From the NCBI GenBank assembly GCA_937773465.1, contig CALJVK010000026.1, positions 1-62,696 on the forward strand: a DNA stretch of 62,696 nucleotides, given 5' to 3'. A program made the position numbers and the translations under genes. The notes under the pieces are model-generated. The model made no database searches, was not told where the DNA came from, and saw nothing but the letters and a program-made list of their open reading frames with translations. Numbering within the stretch: position 1 is the first letter of the stretch; each line of letters begins with the position of its first letter. The stretch comes from an uncultured Flavobacteriaceae bacterium (GTDB lineage: Bacteria; Bacteroidota; Bacteroidia; Flavobacteriales; Flavobacteriaceae). Shown here piece after piece: positions 8,781 through 18,193 of this stretch.

Positions 8781-8894
8781 TGTATCATGTTTTATTATGC
8801 ATAGATAATTACAAAATTATTAATTACAAAGCATAAAATATCAGTTTTGTTAAAATATTAGTAAATAAATTGATGATAAATGAAGAATTAATAA

Positions 8895-10073
8895 TTACTC
8901 GAACAATTTCTTATCTATTGAAGGGAATAATTTTAGAGCATTTTTATAATATAATTTTTTCAAAACTTCATCAGGAAGATTTAAACCATACATTTTCCAT
9001 AATCCATGTCTTTTCCTGTAATAATCAAAATATTCATCTGAAGTCTCTAACACTCTGAAGTAAACATCAAATTCAGATTTTTTATACGTGTCTTTCCCAA
9101 ACATAATCCTGTCTTGATAGTCTATAAAAAACTTTCTTGCTCTTCTAGGTTGTCTTCCAAGTTCTCCAATAACAGCACCAATCTCAGTGTAAACATTTGG
9201 TAATTTATCTAAATGATCTTCTAATTTATCTAAATCATTTGCCATCCATCCCATATGAGCATTAATAAAAATAGTATTTGGATGATTTTTAAACATTATA
9301 AACTGCTCATCCATAACTGTTTTAAATGATGGATATTTATCTGAAGGTCTAAAACTTCCTGGTTTTTGTCTTGCATGTAACCATCTTTCATTATACTTAT
9401 CTATTGGATCAAAGAAAGGGGAGGGCTCTCCAGAATGAATTAGGACAGGAATGTTTAACTCTCCACAAATTTCCCATATTGGAGACAATCGTGAATCGTC
9501 AACTTTTACTCTTTTACCAGAGCCATCTTTTAATGATAAACCCAAGTCTTTGTACACTTTTAAACCAATAGCTCCATTTGATACAGCATCTCTTATAATT
9601 TTAACAGAATTTTTTGCAAAATCCCTATTATCAATTTTTTTGAAATCAATATTAACAAAAACTCCAAATCTATCTGGAAAATTTTCTTTTACATTAGTCA
9701 AAGATTTTTCAAGATTTAAATCCATCAGAGATTGATTTCCAACAAAAGTAGCTAAACCAGAGCCACTTAAATTTATCATGAAACCCATATTAAGGCTGTC
9801 CATTTCGGAAACTAATTTCTTTAAATTAGTATAGGACATGTCCCATTGATGACTATGAACATCTACAAAAGGGTATTTTGCTCTTTTTCTTTTATTTTTA
9901 TCAACTACTAAAGAAGCTATTGGTGAATATTCTTCAATATCCATTAAGTTGTTTTTCTTTTGAATATTATCAATAGACCAATAAGAAATACCAGTAACTA
10001 CAAGGACTAATACTAGAATTGAAAAAAGAAAAAGGAGAGCTTTTAAAAAATTTTTAAATGAAAAAAGCTTCAT
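8895..10073 (-). CDS. membrane-anchored amidohydrolase (COG2159-like)
   Basis: 392 residues. An N-terminal transmembrane helix (about 12-32) precedes an amidohydrolase-2 type TIM barrel. Metal-site features are FVDVHSHQW (HxH), a central Lys/His region (IGLKVYKDLGL, PVLIHSGEPSPFFDP), NAHMGW and a final GKDT. The substrate is unknown; relatives include decarboxylases and lactone hydrolases. The anchor suggests a periplasm-facing enzyme. It lies one base after the DUF2911 gene, so the two are probably co-transcribed. Confidence 0.82.
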   Translation of the reverse strand: MKLFSFKNFLKALLFLFSILVLVLVVTGISYWSIDNIQKKNNLMDIEEYSPIASLVVDKNKRKRAKYPFVDVHSHQWDMSYTNLKKLVSEMDSLNMGFMINLSGSGLATFVGNQSLMDLNLEKSLTNVKENFPDRFGVFVNIDFKKIDNRDFAKNSVKIIRDAVSNGAIGLKVYKDLGLSLKDGSGKRVKVDDSRLSPIWEICGELNIPVLIHSGEPSPFFDPIDKYNERWLHARQKPGSFRPSDKYPSFKTVMDEQFIMFKNHPNTIFINAHMGWMANDLDKLEDHLDKLPNVYTEIGAVIGELGRQPRRARKFFIDYQDRIMFGKDTYKKSEFDVYFRVLETSDEYFDYYRKRHGLWKMYGLNLPDEVLKKLYYKNALKLFPSIDKKLFE

Positions 10074-10074
10074 T

Positions 10075-10614
10075 TTATTTAAAAGGCATTAATACCTGTG
10101 TTAGATCCCATCTTAATCTTATTGAGGAACCAATTGAATCAGTAACAAAATCAATTGTTAATTGCTCAATAGAATCATCTAATTTAGAAGCAGAGGCATC
10201 AAATGAAAATAAATCATCTGCAGGATCAGGTTGAACTATTCCAAAATAACCATTATCAGAGTTAATAACTACTTTCCAGGAATTTTCTCCAGGAACGGTA
10301 TAAAGCGAATATTCACCAGCCAATAATATATTATCATTGAAATTCAAGTCAGAATTAGTATTAATAATTGTGTGTCTGTTTGCTCCAGTTCTCCAGTACT
10401 GATTATATGGAACTAAAGCTCCGTCAGATTCATTTCCAAAAATCAAACGATCCTTTTTAAAAGGCTTACTATAAGTTATAGTTACTTCTTTGTCATTCTC
10501 TTTAAATACTGATGTATCTAATGGGCTTGCTGGAGGTGTAAGTGTTATATATAAATATCCTGCAGCTAATAAAACTGCTATTGTAATAAGAGTATATTTT
10601 AAAAACTTTTTCAT
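10075..10614 (-). CDS. DUF2911 family exported protein
   Basis: 179 residues with an N-terminal hydrophobic signal or anchor (about 5-24) and the DUF2911 core: TITYSKPFKKDRLIFG, LVPYNQYWRTGANRHTII, LLAGEYSLYTVPGENSWKVV. This family is common in Bacteroidetes and has no assigned function. It begins the pair with the amidohydrolase. Confidence 0.9.
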   Translation of the reverse strand: MKKFLKYTLITIAVLLAAGYLYITLTPPASPLDTSVFKENDKEVTITYSKPFKKDRLIFGNESDGALVPYNQYWRTGANRHTIINTNSDLNFNDNILLAGEYSLYTVPGENSWKVVINSDNGYFGIVQPDPADDLFSFDASASKLDDSIEQLTIDFVTDSIGSSIRLRWDLTQVLMPFK

Positions 10615-10673
10615 AGTAATATAATTTTTTGAATTAATAAAATCGATTTAACATAATATAAATTATAGTTCAA

Positions 10674-11123
10674 TTAACCTATAACTTTAACCTTAACAGC
10701 ATTTAAACCTTTAGTTCCTTTGACTGTATCAAAAGAAACTTTGTTTCCTTCTTTTATTTCATCAATACATTCAGAAATATGTACAAAGAACTGTTCTTGA
10801 GTTTCTGGATCAACAATAAACCCGAATCCTTTAGAATGATCAAAGAAACTTACTTTTCCAGTATACCCGTCTTTTTTAACATTATCGCTTTTTGGAATAC
10901 CGATTATAATACTCTCAGCACTTATTTTCTCTTTATCTGCTGGATCTGGTGGAGTTTCAGTAAAGTTTCCATTATAATCAACATAAACAAACTCATTTGT
11001 AACTAGTTCACCATTTTCTCTAGCTTCTTTACGAGCCAACATTTTTTTCCTCTTGTCTTCCTTCTTTTTCTTACGTTTTTTCTCTTTTTCTAGTTTATTA
11101 AATGTTTGTTGTGATTTAGCCAT
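10674..11123 (-). CDS. cold-shock-domain protein with basic N-terminal extension
   Basis: 149 residues. The C-terminal 65 residues are a cold-shock domain with both RNA-binding motifs: GFGFI (RNP1-like, HSKGFGFIVD) and FFVHIS (RNP2-like), ending GLNAVKVKVIG. The N-terminal 30 residues are a strongly basic helix rich in Lys/Arg/Glu (KLEKEKKRKKKKEDKRKKM), followed by a linker. A basic extension plus CSD is a common Bacteroidetes arrangement and suggests RNA binding or chaperoning. No upstream partner; a bidirectional hairpin terminator lies upstream at 11233-11263. Confidence 0.9.
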   Translation of the reverse strand: MAKSQQTFNKLEKEKKRKKKKEDKRKKMLARKEARENGELVTNEFVYVDYNGNFTETPPDPADKEKISAESIIIGIPKSDNVKKDGYTGKVSFFDHSKGFGFIVDPETQEQFFVHISECIDEIKEGNKVSFDTVKGTKGLNAVKVKVIG

Positions 11124-11232
11124 ATTAAATATTAAGTTTTTAAAAATGTAAAAGTAATTCTTTTCTGATTCATATTAAAATTTGAATTAAAAGGTTTATT
11201 ATAACTTATTCAATATTGATATTAGTGGAAAC

Positions 11233-11263
11233 AAAAAAAACCCTTAACAAAAAGGGTTTTTTT
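11233..11263 (-). terminator. intrinsic terminator after the 11290-12006 gene
   Basis: A run of eight A, then CCCTT, a short loop, AAGGG and a run of seven T form a symmetric hairpin with U-tracts on both strands. It lies 27 bases past the stop of the minus-strand secreted-protein gene and just upstream of the cold-shock gene, so it separates the two transcripts. Confidence 0.85.
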
Positions 11264-11289
11264 AAATAAAAATGTTCTATAAATTGAGG

Positions 11290-12006
11290 TTAATTTGATC
11301 CAGGATACACTCTTATAGTAGTTCCAGAAAAAGAACTTATCATGTCACTATATTTGGAAGATTTTAAAAGAAAATCTTGCGAATCTGGGTTAGCAAAAAC
11401 AGCTTCTCTTCCTCTTAACCAGTCACCTAAATTATTAGATCTAGCTACCATAATATGTGTTACTCCATCTTCAGCTCCACTTATTGCTTCATGAAGTTCT
11501 ATTACACCATCAAAATTGTTTGAGTTGGCTTTAATAAAATCAGAAGCTAATGCTGCAAACTTAGGTACATCATTAACTTTATAACTCCATACGTTAGAGT
11601 AATTATAAGCTCCAGCTTTCGAAGGATCAAAAATTAATGGTGAAGCTAAAATACTCGAATATGGTTTTGCTACAGATTCAAAAATTTTCTGAACTAAATT
11701 GTTTTCAGCAAAATCTCCTGGTCCACTACCCCATCCTTTAAAATAGTCAGCATTGGGAGCTAAAAAACATATTTGATGAGTGAAATTATTAGTTGAACTT
11801 GAAAACTCTAAATCAAATATAAATACAGTAAATGGCATTTGTGACATTTCATCAGCAGCAAATAAACCATCCATTGCAGTTACTAATTCTTTTGCATCAG
11901 ATTCTTTTTCAACGGAAAAATTAAAACAAGCCCAATAGCCCTTTTCCTGAGAAAACATTGAAACTGAAACAAACATAAACAGTGTAAATAAAATACTTTT
12001 TTTCAT
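11290..12006 (-). CDS. secreted protein of unknown function
   Basis: 238 residues with a clean Sec signal (MKKSILFTLFMFVSVSMFSQ, cleavage after FSQ as usual in Flavobacteriia). I do not recognise the mature part. It has two similar-looking halves, each with a segment near WACFNFSVEKESDAKELV and WSYKVNDVPKFAALASDFI and a later IxHxM/H region (FTHQICFLAPNADYFKGWG; GVTHIMVARSNNLGDWLRG), suggesting an internal duplication of a ferredoxin-like alpha/beta barrel unit. It is monocistronic: a terminator follows and a hairpin (12056-12082) precedes it. Confidence 0.7.
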   Translation of the reverse strand: MKKSILFTLFMFVSVSMFSQEKGYWACFNFSVEKESDAKELVTAMDGLFAADEMSQMPFTVFIFDLEFSSSTNNFTHQICFLAPNADYFKGWGSGPGDFAENNLVQKIFESVAKPYSSILASPLIFDPSKAGAYNYSNVWSYKVNDVPKFAALASDFIKANSNNFDGVIELHEAISGAEDGVTHIMVARSNNLGDWLRGREAVFANPDSQDFLLKSSKYSDMISSFSGTTIRVYPGSN

Positions 12007-12055
12007 AACGATTTTTTAAATTTTTAATTAAATATAAAAAATCATTATAATAATT

Positions 12056-12082
12056 AAAAAAAACATTCAAATAAAAATGTTT
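12056..12082 (-). terminator. putative terminator of the his operon
   Basis: On the minus strand AAACATT, an 8-base loop and AATGTTT are followed by an uninterrupted U-tract (A run at 12056-12063 on the plus strand). It lies about 25 bases past the hisIE stop. The stem is short and AT-rich, so strength is uncertain, but its position is right. Confidence 0.6.
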
Positions 12083-12104
12083 ATTCAATAAATTATTTGA
12101 TAAA

Positions 12105-12698
12105 TTACAAAGATCTTTCCCTTAGAATTTTAACGACATCTTTCATTTTAAAGCCTTTTTCTTGAAGAAGTATTAAATAATGAAACATAAGATCAGCAGA
12201 TTCATTTAAAAACAAGTCATCATTATCATCCTTGGCTTCTATTACAAGCTCTACCGCTTCTTCTCCTACCTTTTGAGCGATTTTATTAGTTCCTTTCTTA
12301 AATAAACTAGATACGTAGCTAGAATCAGAAGGATTATTCTTCCTGTCTTGTATAATATTCTCAAGTGTTATTATAAAATCATCCGACATATTTGAATCTT
12401 CAAAACATGTGTCATCTCCTTTATGACAAACTGGACCAACGGGATTAACCTTTATAAGTAATGTATCATTATCACAATCTTCTTTTAATGAAACAACCTT
12501 AAGTTCGTTACCACTTTCCTCACCTTTTTTCCAAATTCTTTGTTTAGTTCTACTATAAAAATGAACCACATCTGTACTTAAAGTTAAACTTAAAGACTCT
12601 TTATTTAAATAACCTAGCATCAACACTTTATGAGTGTTATAATCTTGAATAATTGCAGGCACTAATCCGTCTTTATTTTTATTAAAATCTAAATTCAT
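12105..12698 (-). CDS. hisIE: bifunctional phosphoribosyl-AMP cyclohydrolase / phosphoribosyl-ATP pyrophosphohydrolase
   Basis: 197 residues. The N-terminal HisI domain (steps 3 of histidine synthesis) has the zinc/metal motifs [19 protein letters not shown] and [10 protein letters not shown] with [11 protein letters not shown]. The C-terminal HisE domain (step 2) has [25 protein letters not shown] and the acidic [11 protein letters not shown] motif. The fused order IE is usual in Bacteroidetes. It overlaps hisF by four bases (ATGA) and is the last gene of the operon. Confidence 0.96.
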   Translation of the reverse strand: MNLDFNKNKDGLVPAIIQDYNTHKVLMLGYLNKESLSLTLSTDVVHFYSRTKQRIWKKGEESGNELKVVSLKEDCDNDTLLIKVNPVGPVCHKGDDTCFEDSNMSDDFIITLENIIQDRKNNPSDSSYVSSLFKKGTNKIAQKVGEEAVELVIEAKDDNDDLFLNESADLMFHYLILLQEKGFKMKDVVKILRERSL

Positions 12699-13451
12699 AA
12701 TCGTATAGGTATATTATTGTTTTTTAATTCTATTTTGAGCTCTTGTAAGCTAATTTCATTAAAATGAAATACGCTTGCTGCAAGAGCGGCGTCTATATTC
12801 CCTGATTTAAACACTTCATTAAAATGTTCAATCTTACCTGCTCCACCAGATGCAATTATAGGGATATTAACTATTTGAGATAATTCTTCAAGTGCATTAC
12901 AAGCAAATCCATTTTTAGTTCCGTCATGATCCATCGAGGTAAAAAGAATTTCTCCTGCTCCCCTATCCTCTACTTCTTTAGCCCAGTCAAATAACCTGAT
13001 ATCTGTTTTAACCCTTCCTCCAACCAAGTAAACAAACCAATCATTATCAACATACTTAGCATCTATAGCAACAACAACACATTGAGTTCCGAAATTTGTT
13101 GCTAATTCATTAATAAAATCAGGGTTTTTTACAGCATAACTGTTTATAGAAACCTTGTCTGCTCCACTTTTAAGAAGGATATCTACATCCTTCTACTGTT
13201 TTAATTCCACCACCAACAGTGAACGGAATATTAATATTCTCTGAAATCTGGTCAGCAAGCTTAGCAAATGTCCTTCTATCTTCTTTAGTAGCTGTTATAT
13301 CTAAAAAAACAAGCTCATCTGCTCCGTTTTCAGAGTAATATTTAGCAAGCTCAACTGGATCACCAGCATCAATAAGGTCTACAAAGTTAATACCCTTTAC
13401 TGTTCTTGAGTCTTTAATATCAAGACACGGGATTATTCTTTTTGCTAGCAT
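12695..13451 (-). CDS. hisF: imidazole glycerol phosphate synthase cyclase subunit, one-base frameshift
   Basis: The HisF barrel makes imidazole glycerol phosphate and AICAR with HisH. N-terminal [16 protein letters not shown] (catalytic Asp) through [13 protein letters not shown] is in one frame (13451-13170); the rest, with [20 protein letters not shown] and [13 protein letters not shown], is in another (to 12695). Deleting one C of the CC at 13189-13190 restores [12 protein letters not shown] and a single reading frame through the gap; total length then equals the usual 251 residues. The start overlaps the hisA stop by one base. The frameshift is either an assembly error or a very recent mutation, as both halves are well conserved. 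Confidence 0.93.
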
Positions 13452-14176
13452 TATGTGTTTATAAAATTCATTAAACTTTTCAATTCTATCTTGTTTTCAT
13501 AAATAGCTTTTCCAAGAATAGCTCCTTCACAACCAATCTCTTTTAAATCTTCTAAATCCTTAATACTTGATATTCCCCCTGATGCAATTAAACAAATATC
13601 CTTATATGACTTCAAGATGTTTTTATAAGTTTCTACTGAGGGACCTTTAAGCATTCCGTCTTTGGAAATATCAGTTGGAATGACATACTTTACCCCTTTT
13701 GAGATGTGATAATTTAAAAAAACCATAAGATCATTTCCAGAATCATTAAGCCATCCATTGGTTTTAATCTTATTATCCAAAAAATCAGCTCCCAAAATTA
13801 TTTTGTCACTTCCATATTTATCAAATAATTCAACAAACGTTTCAGGGCTTGAAACTGCGATACTACCTAGAGTAACCTGGGATGCACCTGATTCAAATGC
13901 AACTCTAACATCTTCAATTGATTTTAATCCACCACCAAAATCAACATCTAAAGCTGTTTTAAGAGCAATTTGCTCTAGAATCTTATGATTTATAACCTTA
14001 CTTGACTTAGCGCCGTCTAAATCAACTAAATGAAGATGATTAATACCATGATCTTCAAACCTCTGAGCCATTTCAAATGGACTAGAGCTGTATATAGTTT
14101 TTTTACTGTAATCACCTTGTGATAGCCTTACACACTTTCCTTCAATAATATCAATGGCTGGAATTATTCTCATCAT
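13451..14176 (-). CDS. hisA: phosphoribosylformimino-AICAR isomerase
   Basis: 241 residues, a (beta/alpha)8 barrel homologous to His[22 protein letters not shown] carries the catalytic Asp, and [15 protein letters not shown] the second catalytic Asp. Phosphate loops VDFGGGLKS and LIASGGISS are intact. It overlaps hisH at its start; the first or second of two adjacent ATG codons can serve. Confidence 0.96.
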   Translation of the reverse strand: MMRIIPAIDIIEGKCVRLSQGDYSKKTIYSSSPFEMAQRFEDHGINHLHLVDLDGAKSSKVINHKILEQIALKTALDVDFGGGLKSIEDVRVAFESGASQVTLGSIAVSSPETFVELFDKYGSDKIILGADFLDNKIKTNGWLNDSGNDLMVFLNYHISKGVKYVIPTDISKDGMLKGPSVETYKNILKSYKDICLIASGGISSIKDLEDLKEIGCEGAILGKAIYENKIELKSLMNFINT

Positions 14177-14757
14177 GAATTAGTTATAAAATTTTCAAGT
14201 ATAACTTCACCTTTACCTCCACTCTTTTCAGGGTGAAACTGAACTCCAGTAAAATTATTTTTTTTAATTGCCGTACTGTAATCAGTTCCGTATTTAGTAG
14301 TTGATATAGTTTCCGAAATAACGGGGACAAAATAACTATGTACTAAATACATATACTCCTTTTCACTGATTGAATTAAACAGACTAGTCTTTAAATCAAA
14401 AATAGTATTCCATCCAATTTGAGGAACCTTTAGAGAGTTGTCGAACTTTTTAACCTTAGAATTAAATATTTTAAGACACTCGGTATTTCCTTCTTCAGAG
14501 AAATCACACATTAACTGCATGCCTAAACATATACCTAATACTGGTTGTTTTAAATTAGGGATAAGCAAATCCAAACCTTCAGACTGAAGTTTTTTCATTA
14601 CACTACTAGCCTGCCCTACACCTGGAAAAATAACTTTATCTGAATTTAAAATCACTTCTTTATCTGAAGTTAAAATTCCTTCACAACCAAGTCTTTTCAA
14701 AGCGTATTTCACACTTTGAGTGTTTCCAGCCCCGTAATCAATTATAGCTATTCTCAT
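14173..14757 (-). CDS. hisH: imidazole glycerol phosphate synthase glutaminase subunit
   Basis: 194 residues, class I glutamine amidotransferase. The triad is visible: Cys in [10 protein letters not shown], His and Glu in [10 protein letters not shown]. It supplies ammonia to HisF. The oxyanion region [10 protein letters not shown] is present. Start overlaps the hisB stop by one base (TAATG). Confidence 0.96.
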   Translation of the reverse strand: MRIAIIDYGAGNTQSVKYALKRLGCEGILTSDKEVILNSDKVIFPGVGQASSVMKKLQSEGLDLLIPNLKQPVLGICLGMQLMCDFSEEGNTECLKIFNSKVKKFDNSLKVPQIGWNTIFDLKTSLFNSISEKEYMYLVHSYFVPVISETISTTKYGTDYSTAIKKNNFTGVQFHPEKSGGKGEVILENFITNS

Positions 14758-15869
14758 TACAATACTCCTTTTGTGGATGGTAATATTAATTTATCTTGAT
14801 TTTTACTTACTGCACTTTTAATACACTTAGCAAAAGCCTTGAATATAGATTCTATTTTGTGATGCTCATTAGTTCCTTCAACTTTAATATTAGCATTTAG
14901 TTTAGCTGCGTCACAGAACGATTTAAAAAAGTGGTAAAACATTTCAGTTGGCACGTCCCCTATCTTCTCTCTTTTAAATTCAGCGTCCCAAACCAGCCAA
15001 CTTCTTCCACCAAAATCTATTGCTACTTGAGCTAAACAGTCGTCCATCGGTAGTGAAAAAGCATATCTTTCGATTCCTATTTTCTTTCCTAGCAGAGTGG
15101 AAAAAGATTCCCCAAGTGCAATTGCAGTATCTTCAATAGTATGATGCTCGTCAACATTTAAATCTCCGTCAACTTTAATATTTAAATCTATTAGCGAGTG
15201 CCTAGAAAGCTGATCTAACATGTGATCAAAAAACGAAAGGCCAGTATCAATATTACTTTTTCCTGTTCCGTCTAAATCAAGCTCAATCTCAATTTTAGTT
15301 TCATTTGTAATTCTATCAAACTTAGAATACCTGCTCAACCCACTTAGATACTCATAAACTGATTTCCAAGAATCTGTTTTAAGTTTTACAACATAGCTTG
15401 ACGACTTGTCTAAATCTGAGCCATTGTAAAAAATTCCAGAACATTTTAAGTTATTAGCAAGTTGCATATCAGACGATCTATCTCCAATCACAAAAGAATT
15501 AGCCATATCAATGTTACTATCCTCTATATATTCTGTTAGCATCCCTGTTCTTGGCTTTCTGTAATTTGAATTTTCTTTTTCAAAACTCTTGTCAATATGT
15601 GTTTTAAAAAAACTAATTTTTTCATTTTTAAAAGAGCTAATAATAAAATTTTGAACAGGCCAAAAGGTTGTTTCTGGAAACGAGTCTGTTCCCAGACCAT
15701 CTTGATTTGTAACCATTACAAGTTCAAAATCTAACTCTTCACTAATTTTATTTAAATACTTAAACACTCCTGGAAGAAAACTTAATTTCTCAAAACTATC
15801 TAATTGCTTATCCAGTTTAGGTTCTTCAACCAAAGTTCCATCTCTATCTATAAAAAGAATCTTTTTCAT
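14757..15869 (-). CDS. hisB: bifunctional histidinol-phosphatase / imidazoleglycerol-phosphate dehydratase
   Basis: 370 residues. The N-terminal HAD phosphatase half starts KILFIDRDGTLVEE (DxDGT) with GDRSSDMQLA as the acidic motif. The C-terminal dehydratase half (from about residue 175) has two metal-binding His clusters: VDEHHTIEDTAI and TNEHHKIESIFKA, plus FFDHMLDQLSRH. It catalyses steps 6 and 8 of the pathway. The fused form is known in enterobacteria, Campylobacter and many Bacteroidetes. It overlaps hisC by four bases. Confidence 0.96.
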   Translation of the reverse strand: MKKILFIDRDGTLVEEPKLDKQLDSFEKLSFLPGVFKYLNKISEELDFELVMVTNQDGLGTDSFPETTFWPVQNFIISSFKNEKISFFKTHIDKSFEKENSNYRKPRTGMLTEYIEDSNIDMANSFVIGDRSSDMQLANNLKCSGIFYNGSDLDKSSSYVVKLKTDSWKSVYEYLSGLSRYSKFDRITNETKIEIELDLDGTGKSNIDTGLSFFDHMLDQLSRHSLIDLNIKVDGDLNVDEHHTIEDTAIALGESFSTLLGKKIGIERYAFSLPMDDCLAQVAIDFGGRSWLVWDAEFKREKIGDVPTEMFYHFFKSFCDAAKLNANIKVEGTNEHHKIESIFKAFAKCIKSAVSKNQDKLILPSTKGVL

Positions 15870-16905
15870 AATTCATTTAATGTTTTTATTAATATTTTAT
15901 TTTCATCTTTTGTACCAACTGTAATTCTTAAACAGTTTTGACACAAATATTGATTCGTTCTGTTTCTAACTACAATACCCTTTTTCAATAACTGATTGTA
16001 TCTTAAATCAGCATTATCCACTTTAACAAGTATAAAGTTTGCGTCAGATTCGTATATTTTTTCAACAAAATCAAGTTTTTCTAAAGAAGAAATCAATTTC
16101 TCTCTCTGATTTAAAATAGAATTGACATTACTTTTAATTTCATTAACCTTTTTCAGCTCCTCTAAAGCTTTATTTTCAGTAAGTATATTTATATTATATG
16201 GAGGTTTGATTTTATTTATGTAACTAATAATTTTTTCGTTTGAAAATCCCATCCCTAATCTGATACCTGCCATTCCATAAGCCTTAGACATAGTTTGAGT
16301 AATTATTAAATTTTCATACTTATCAATAAGGTTAATTAAAGATTTTTGAGATGAAAAATCTATATAAGCCTCATCAATAACAACAATACCCTTAAAGTCT
16401 TTAATTAAATCACTTAAAACATTAATATCAAATGAATTTCCTGTGGGATTATTTGGAGAGCACAAGAACAAAATCTTAGTATTAGATGTCTTTTAAACTC
16501 TAGTATTTTATCTGTATCAATTGAAAAATCACTTTTTAATGGAATTTCAATATTCTCAACACTATTAGTTTTAGCTATCACATCATACATGCCATAAGTT
16601 GGAGGAAGAGTAATTATCTGATCTTGGTTTGGATTACAAAAAACCCTAACAATTAAATCAAGAATTTCATCAGTCCCGTTACCAAAAACAACTTGATTTA
16701 CATTTACATTTTTAATTTTAGAAACAACTGTTTTTAAATCATTATGCTTGTTATCTGGGTATCTATTAATTCCATTATCAAAAGGAGATTCATTTGCGTC
16801 TAAATAAATTAAGTTTTCATCACATCCGTTCTTGTACTCATCTCTAGCAGATGAATACGAAGACATATTTTTAACATTATCTCTTACTAGAGCATCTATT
16901 TTCAT
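15866..16905 (-). CDS. hisC: histidinol-phosphate aminotransferase, one-base frameshift
   Basis: A class I/II PLP aminotransferase. The first frame (16905-16414) covers IYLDANESPFDNGINRYPD and FGNGTDEILDLIVR; the second (16471-15866) covers FLCSPNNPTGNSFD, VIDEAYIDF and the PLP Lys in TQTMSKAYGMAGIRLG. Between them, adding one A to the AAAA run at 16491-16494 (plus-strand TTTT) restores EFKKTSNTKILFLCSPNNP. The restored length is about 346 residues, as expected. The indel sits in a homopolymer, which suggests a sequencing error. Confidence 0.92.
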
Positions 16906-16906
16906 A

Positions 16907-18193
16907 TTAACTTTTTAAATCTTTAACCCTTATTGATACTGCATTTTTATGAGCCTGTAAACCTTCTGCTTGAGCCATAGTCTCAACTGTTTTTGAAATA
17001 TTCAATAAACCTGTTTTTGATATTTTCTGAAAAGTGATTGTCTTTTGAAAACTATCTAAATTAACACCACTATACTGCTTAGCATTTCCATTTGTTGGCA
17101 GAGTGTGATTTGTTCCTGATGCGTAATCACCAGCGCTTTCAGGTGTGTAATTACCAATAAATACAGATCCAGCACTTACTATATTATCAATAAAGAAAGA
17201 TTCGTCTTGAACATTAATTATATAATGCTCTGGTGCATATAAATTAATGAAATCAATTGCCTTAGTCTTGTCATCAAAAAATACAAGTTTAGAATTTGAA
17301 ATTGATTTATTAATAAAATCTATTCTATCTAGGCTTTTAACTTGATCATTTATACATTTTTCAACTTCATTTATTAAGGATTTTGAAAGACTTACAAATA
17401 TAACCTGACTATCAGGTCCATGCTCTGCTTGTGAGAGTAAATCTGATGCTATATAACTAGGGTTAGCATACTTGTCAGCTAACACTAATAATTCACTTGG
17501 ACCTGCAGGCATATCGATTGCTGTATTAAAATTGATCGATTTTAATTTAGCATAGGTAACAAACTGATTTCCTGGTCCAAATATCTTATTTACTTTAGGA
17601 ACAGTCTCTGTACCTATACTCATAGCCGCTATTGATTGAGCTCCACCAACACAAATGACTGTATCCACTTTACAAAGTTTAGCACAATACAAGATAGCTG
17701 GATGAAGTTCACCATTTTTATCAGGTGGAGAACAAAGTACAATGTTTTTGCATTTAGCTATCATAGCAGGAATAGCTAACATTAAAACTGATGAAAACAA
17801 AGGAGCTGTACCACCTGGGATATACAAGCCAACGTTTTCAATAGCCCTCTTTTCTTGCCAACATAAAACCCCAGGTGTAGTTTCAATTTTATTGAAATCA
17901 ATAACCTGATTCTTGTGAAATTTATAAATGTTATTAAAAGCTGCATTGATAGACTCTTTTAAATCCTTGTCAATATCATTATCTGAATTATTAATTTTTT
18001 CAGAGCTAACCTTTAAATTATTCAATTCAACGTTGTCGAATTTTTTTGTGTATTCTATTAAAGATTTATCTCCATATAATTCAACATTTGTAAAAATTTC
18101 ATCCACAACGTCTTTTACAGAATCAAGACTATAAACTGGCCGTTTAACCAACGAGGTCCATGAGCTTTTATTTGGGTTAAATATTTTATTCAT
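16907..18193 (-). CDS. hisD: histidinol dehydrogenase
   Basis: 428 residues. It oxidises histidinol to histidine in two NAD-dependent steps. Characteristic blocks are YIPGGTAPLFSSVLMLAIP, FGPGNQFVTYAK, DMPAGPSELLVLAD, and LLSQAEHGPDSQ with the zinc-site Gln/His. APEHYI and SAGDYASGTNHTLPT are also intact. It sits one base upstream of hisC and overlaps hisG by one. Confidence 0.97.
   Translation of the reverse strand: MNKIFNPNKSSWTSLVKRPVYSLDSVKDVVDEIFTNVELYGDKSLIEYTKKFDNVELNNLKVSSEKINNSDNDIDKDLKESINAAFNNIYKFHKNQVIDFNKIETTPGVLCWQEKRAIENVGLYIPGGTAPLFSSVLMLAIPAMIAKCKNIVLCSPPDKNGELHPAILYCAKLCKVDTVICVGGAQSIAAMSIGTETVPKVNKIFGPGNQFVTYAKLKSINFNTAIDMPAGPSELLVLADKYANPSYIASDLLSQAEHGPDSQVIFVSLSKSLINEVEKCINDQVKSLDRIDFINKSISNSKLVFFDDKTKAIDFINLYAPEHYIINVQDESFFIDNIVSAGSVFIGNYTPESAGDYASGTNHTLPTNGNAKQYSGVNLDSFQKTITFQKISKTGLLNISKTVETMAQAEGLQAHKNAVSIRVKDLKS

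Noticed and set aside
9371..9735. Plus-strand frames inside the amidohydrolase gene
   Set aside because: They are shadows of a well-supported minus-strand gene with clear domain motifs.
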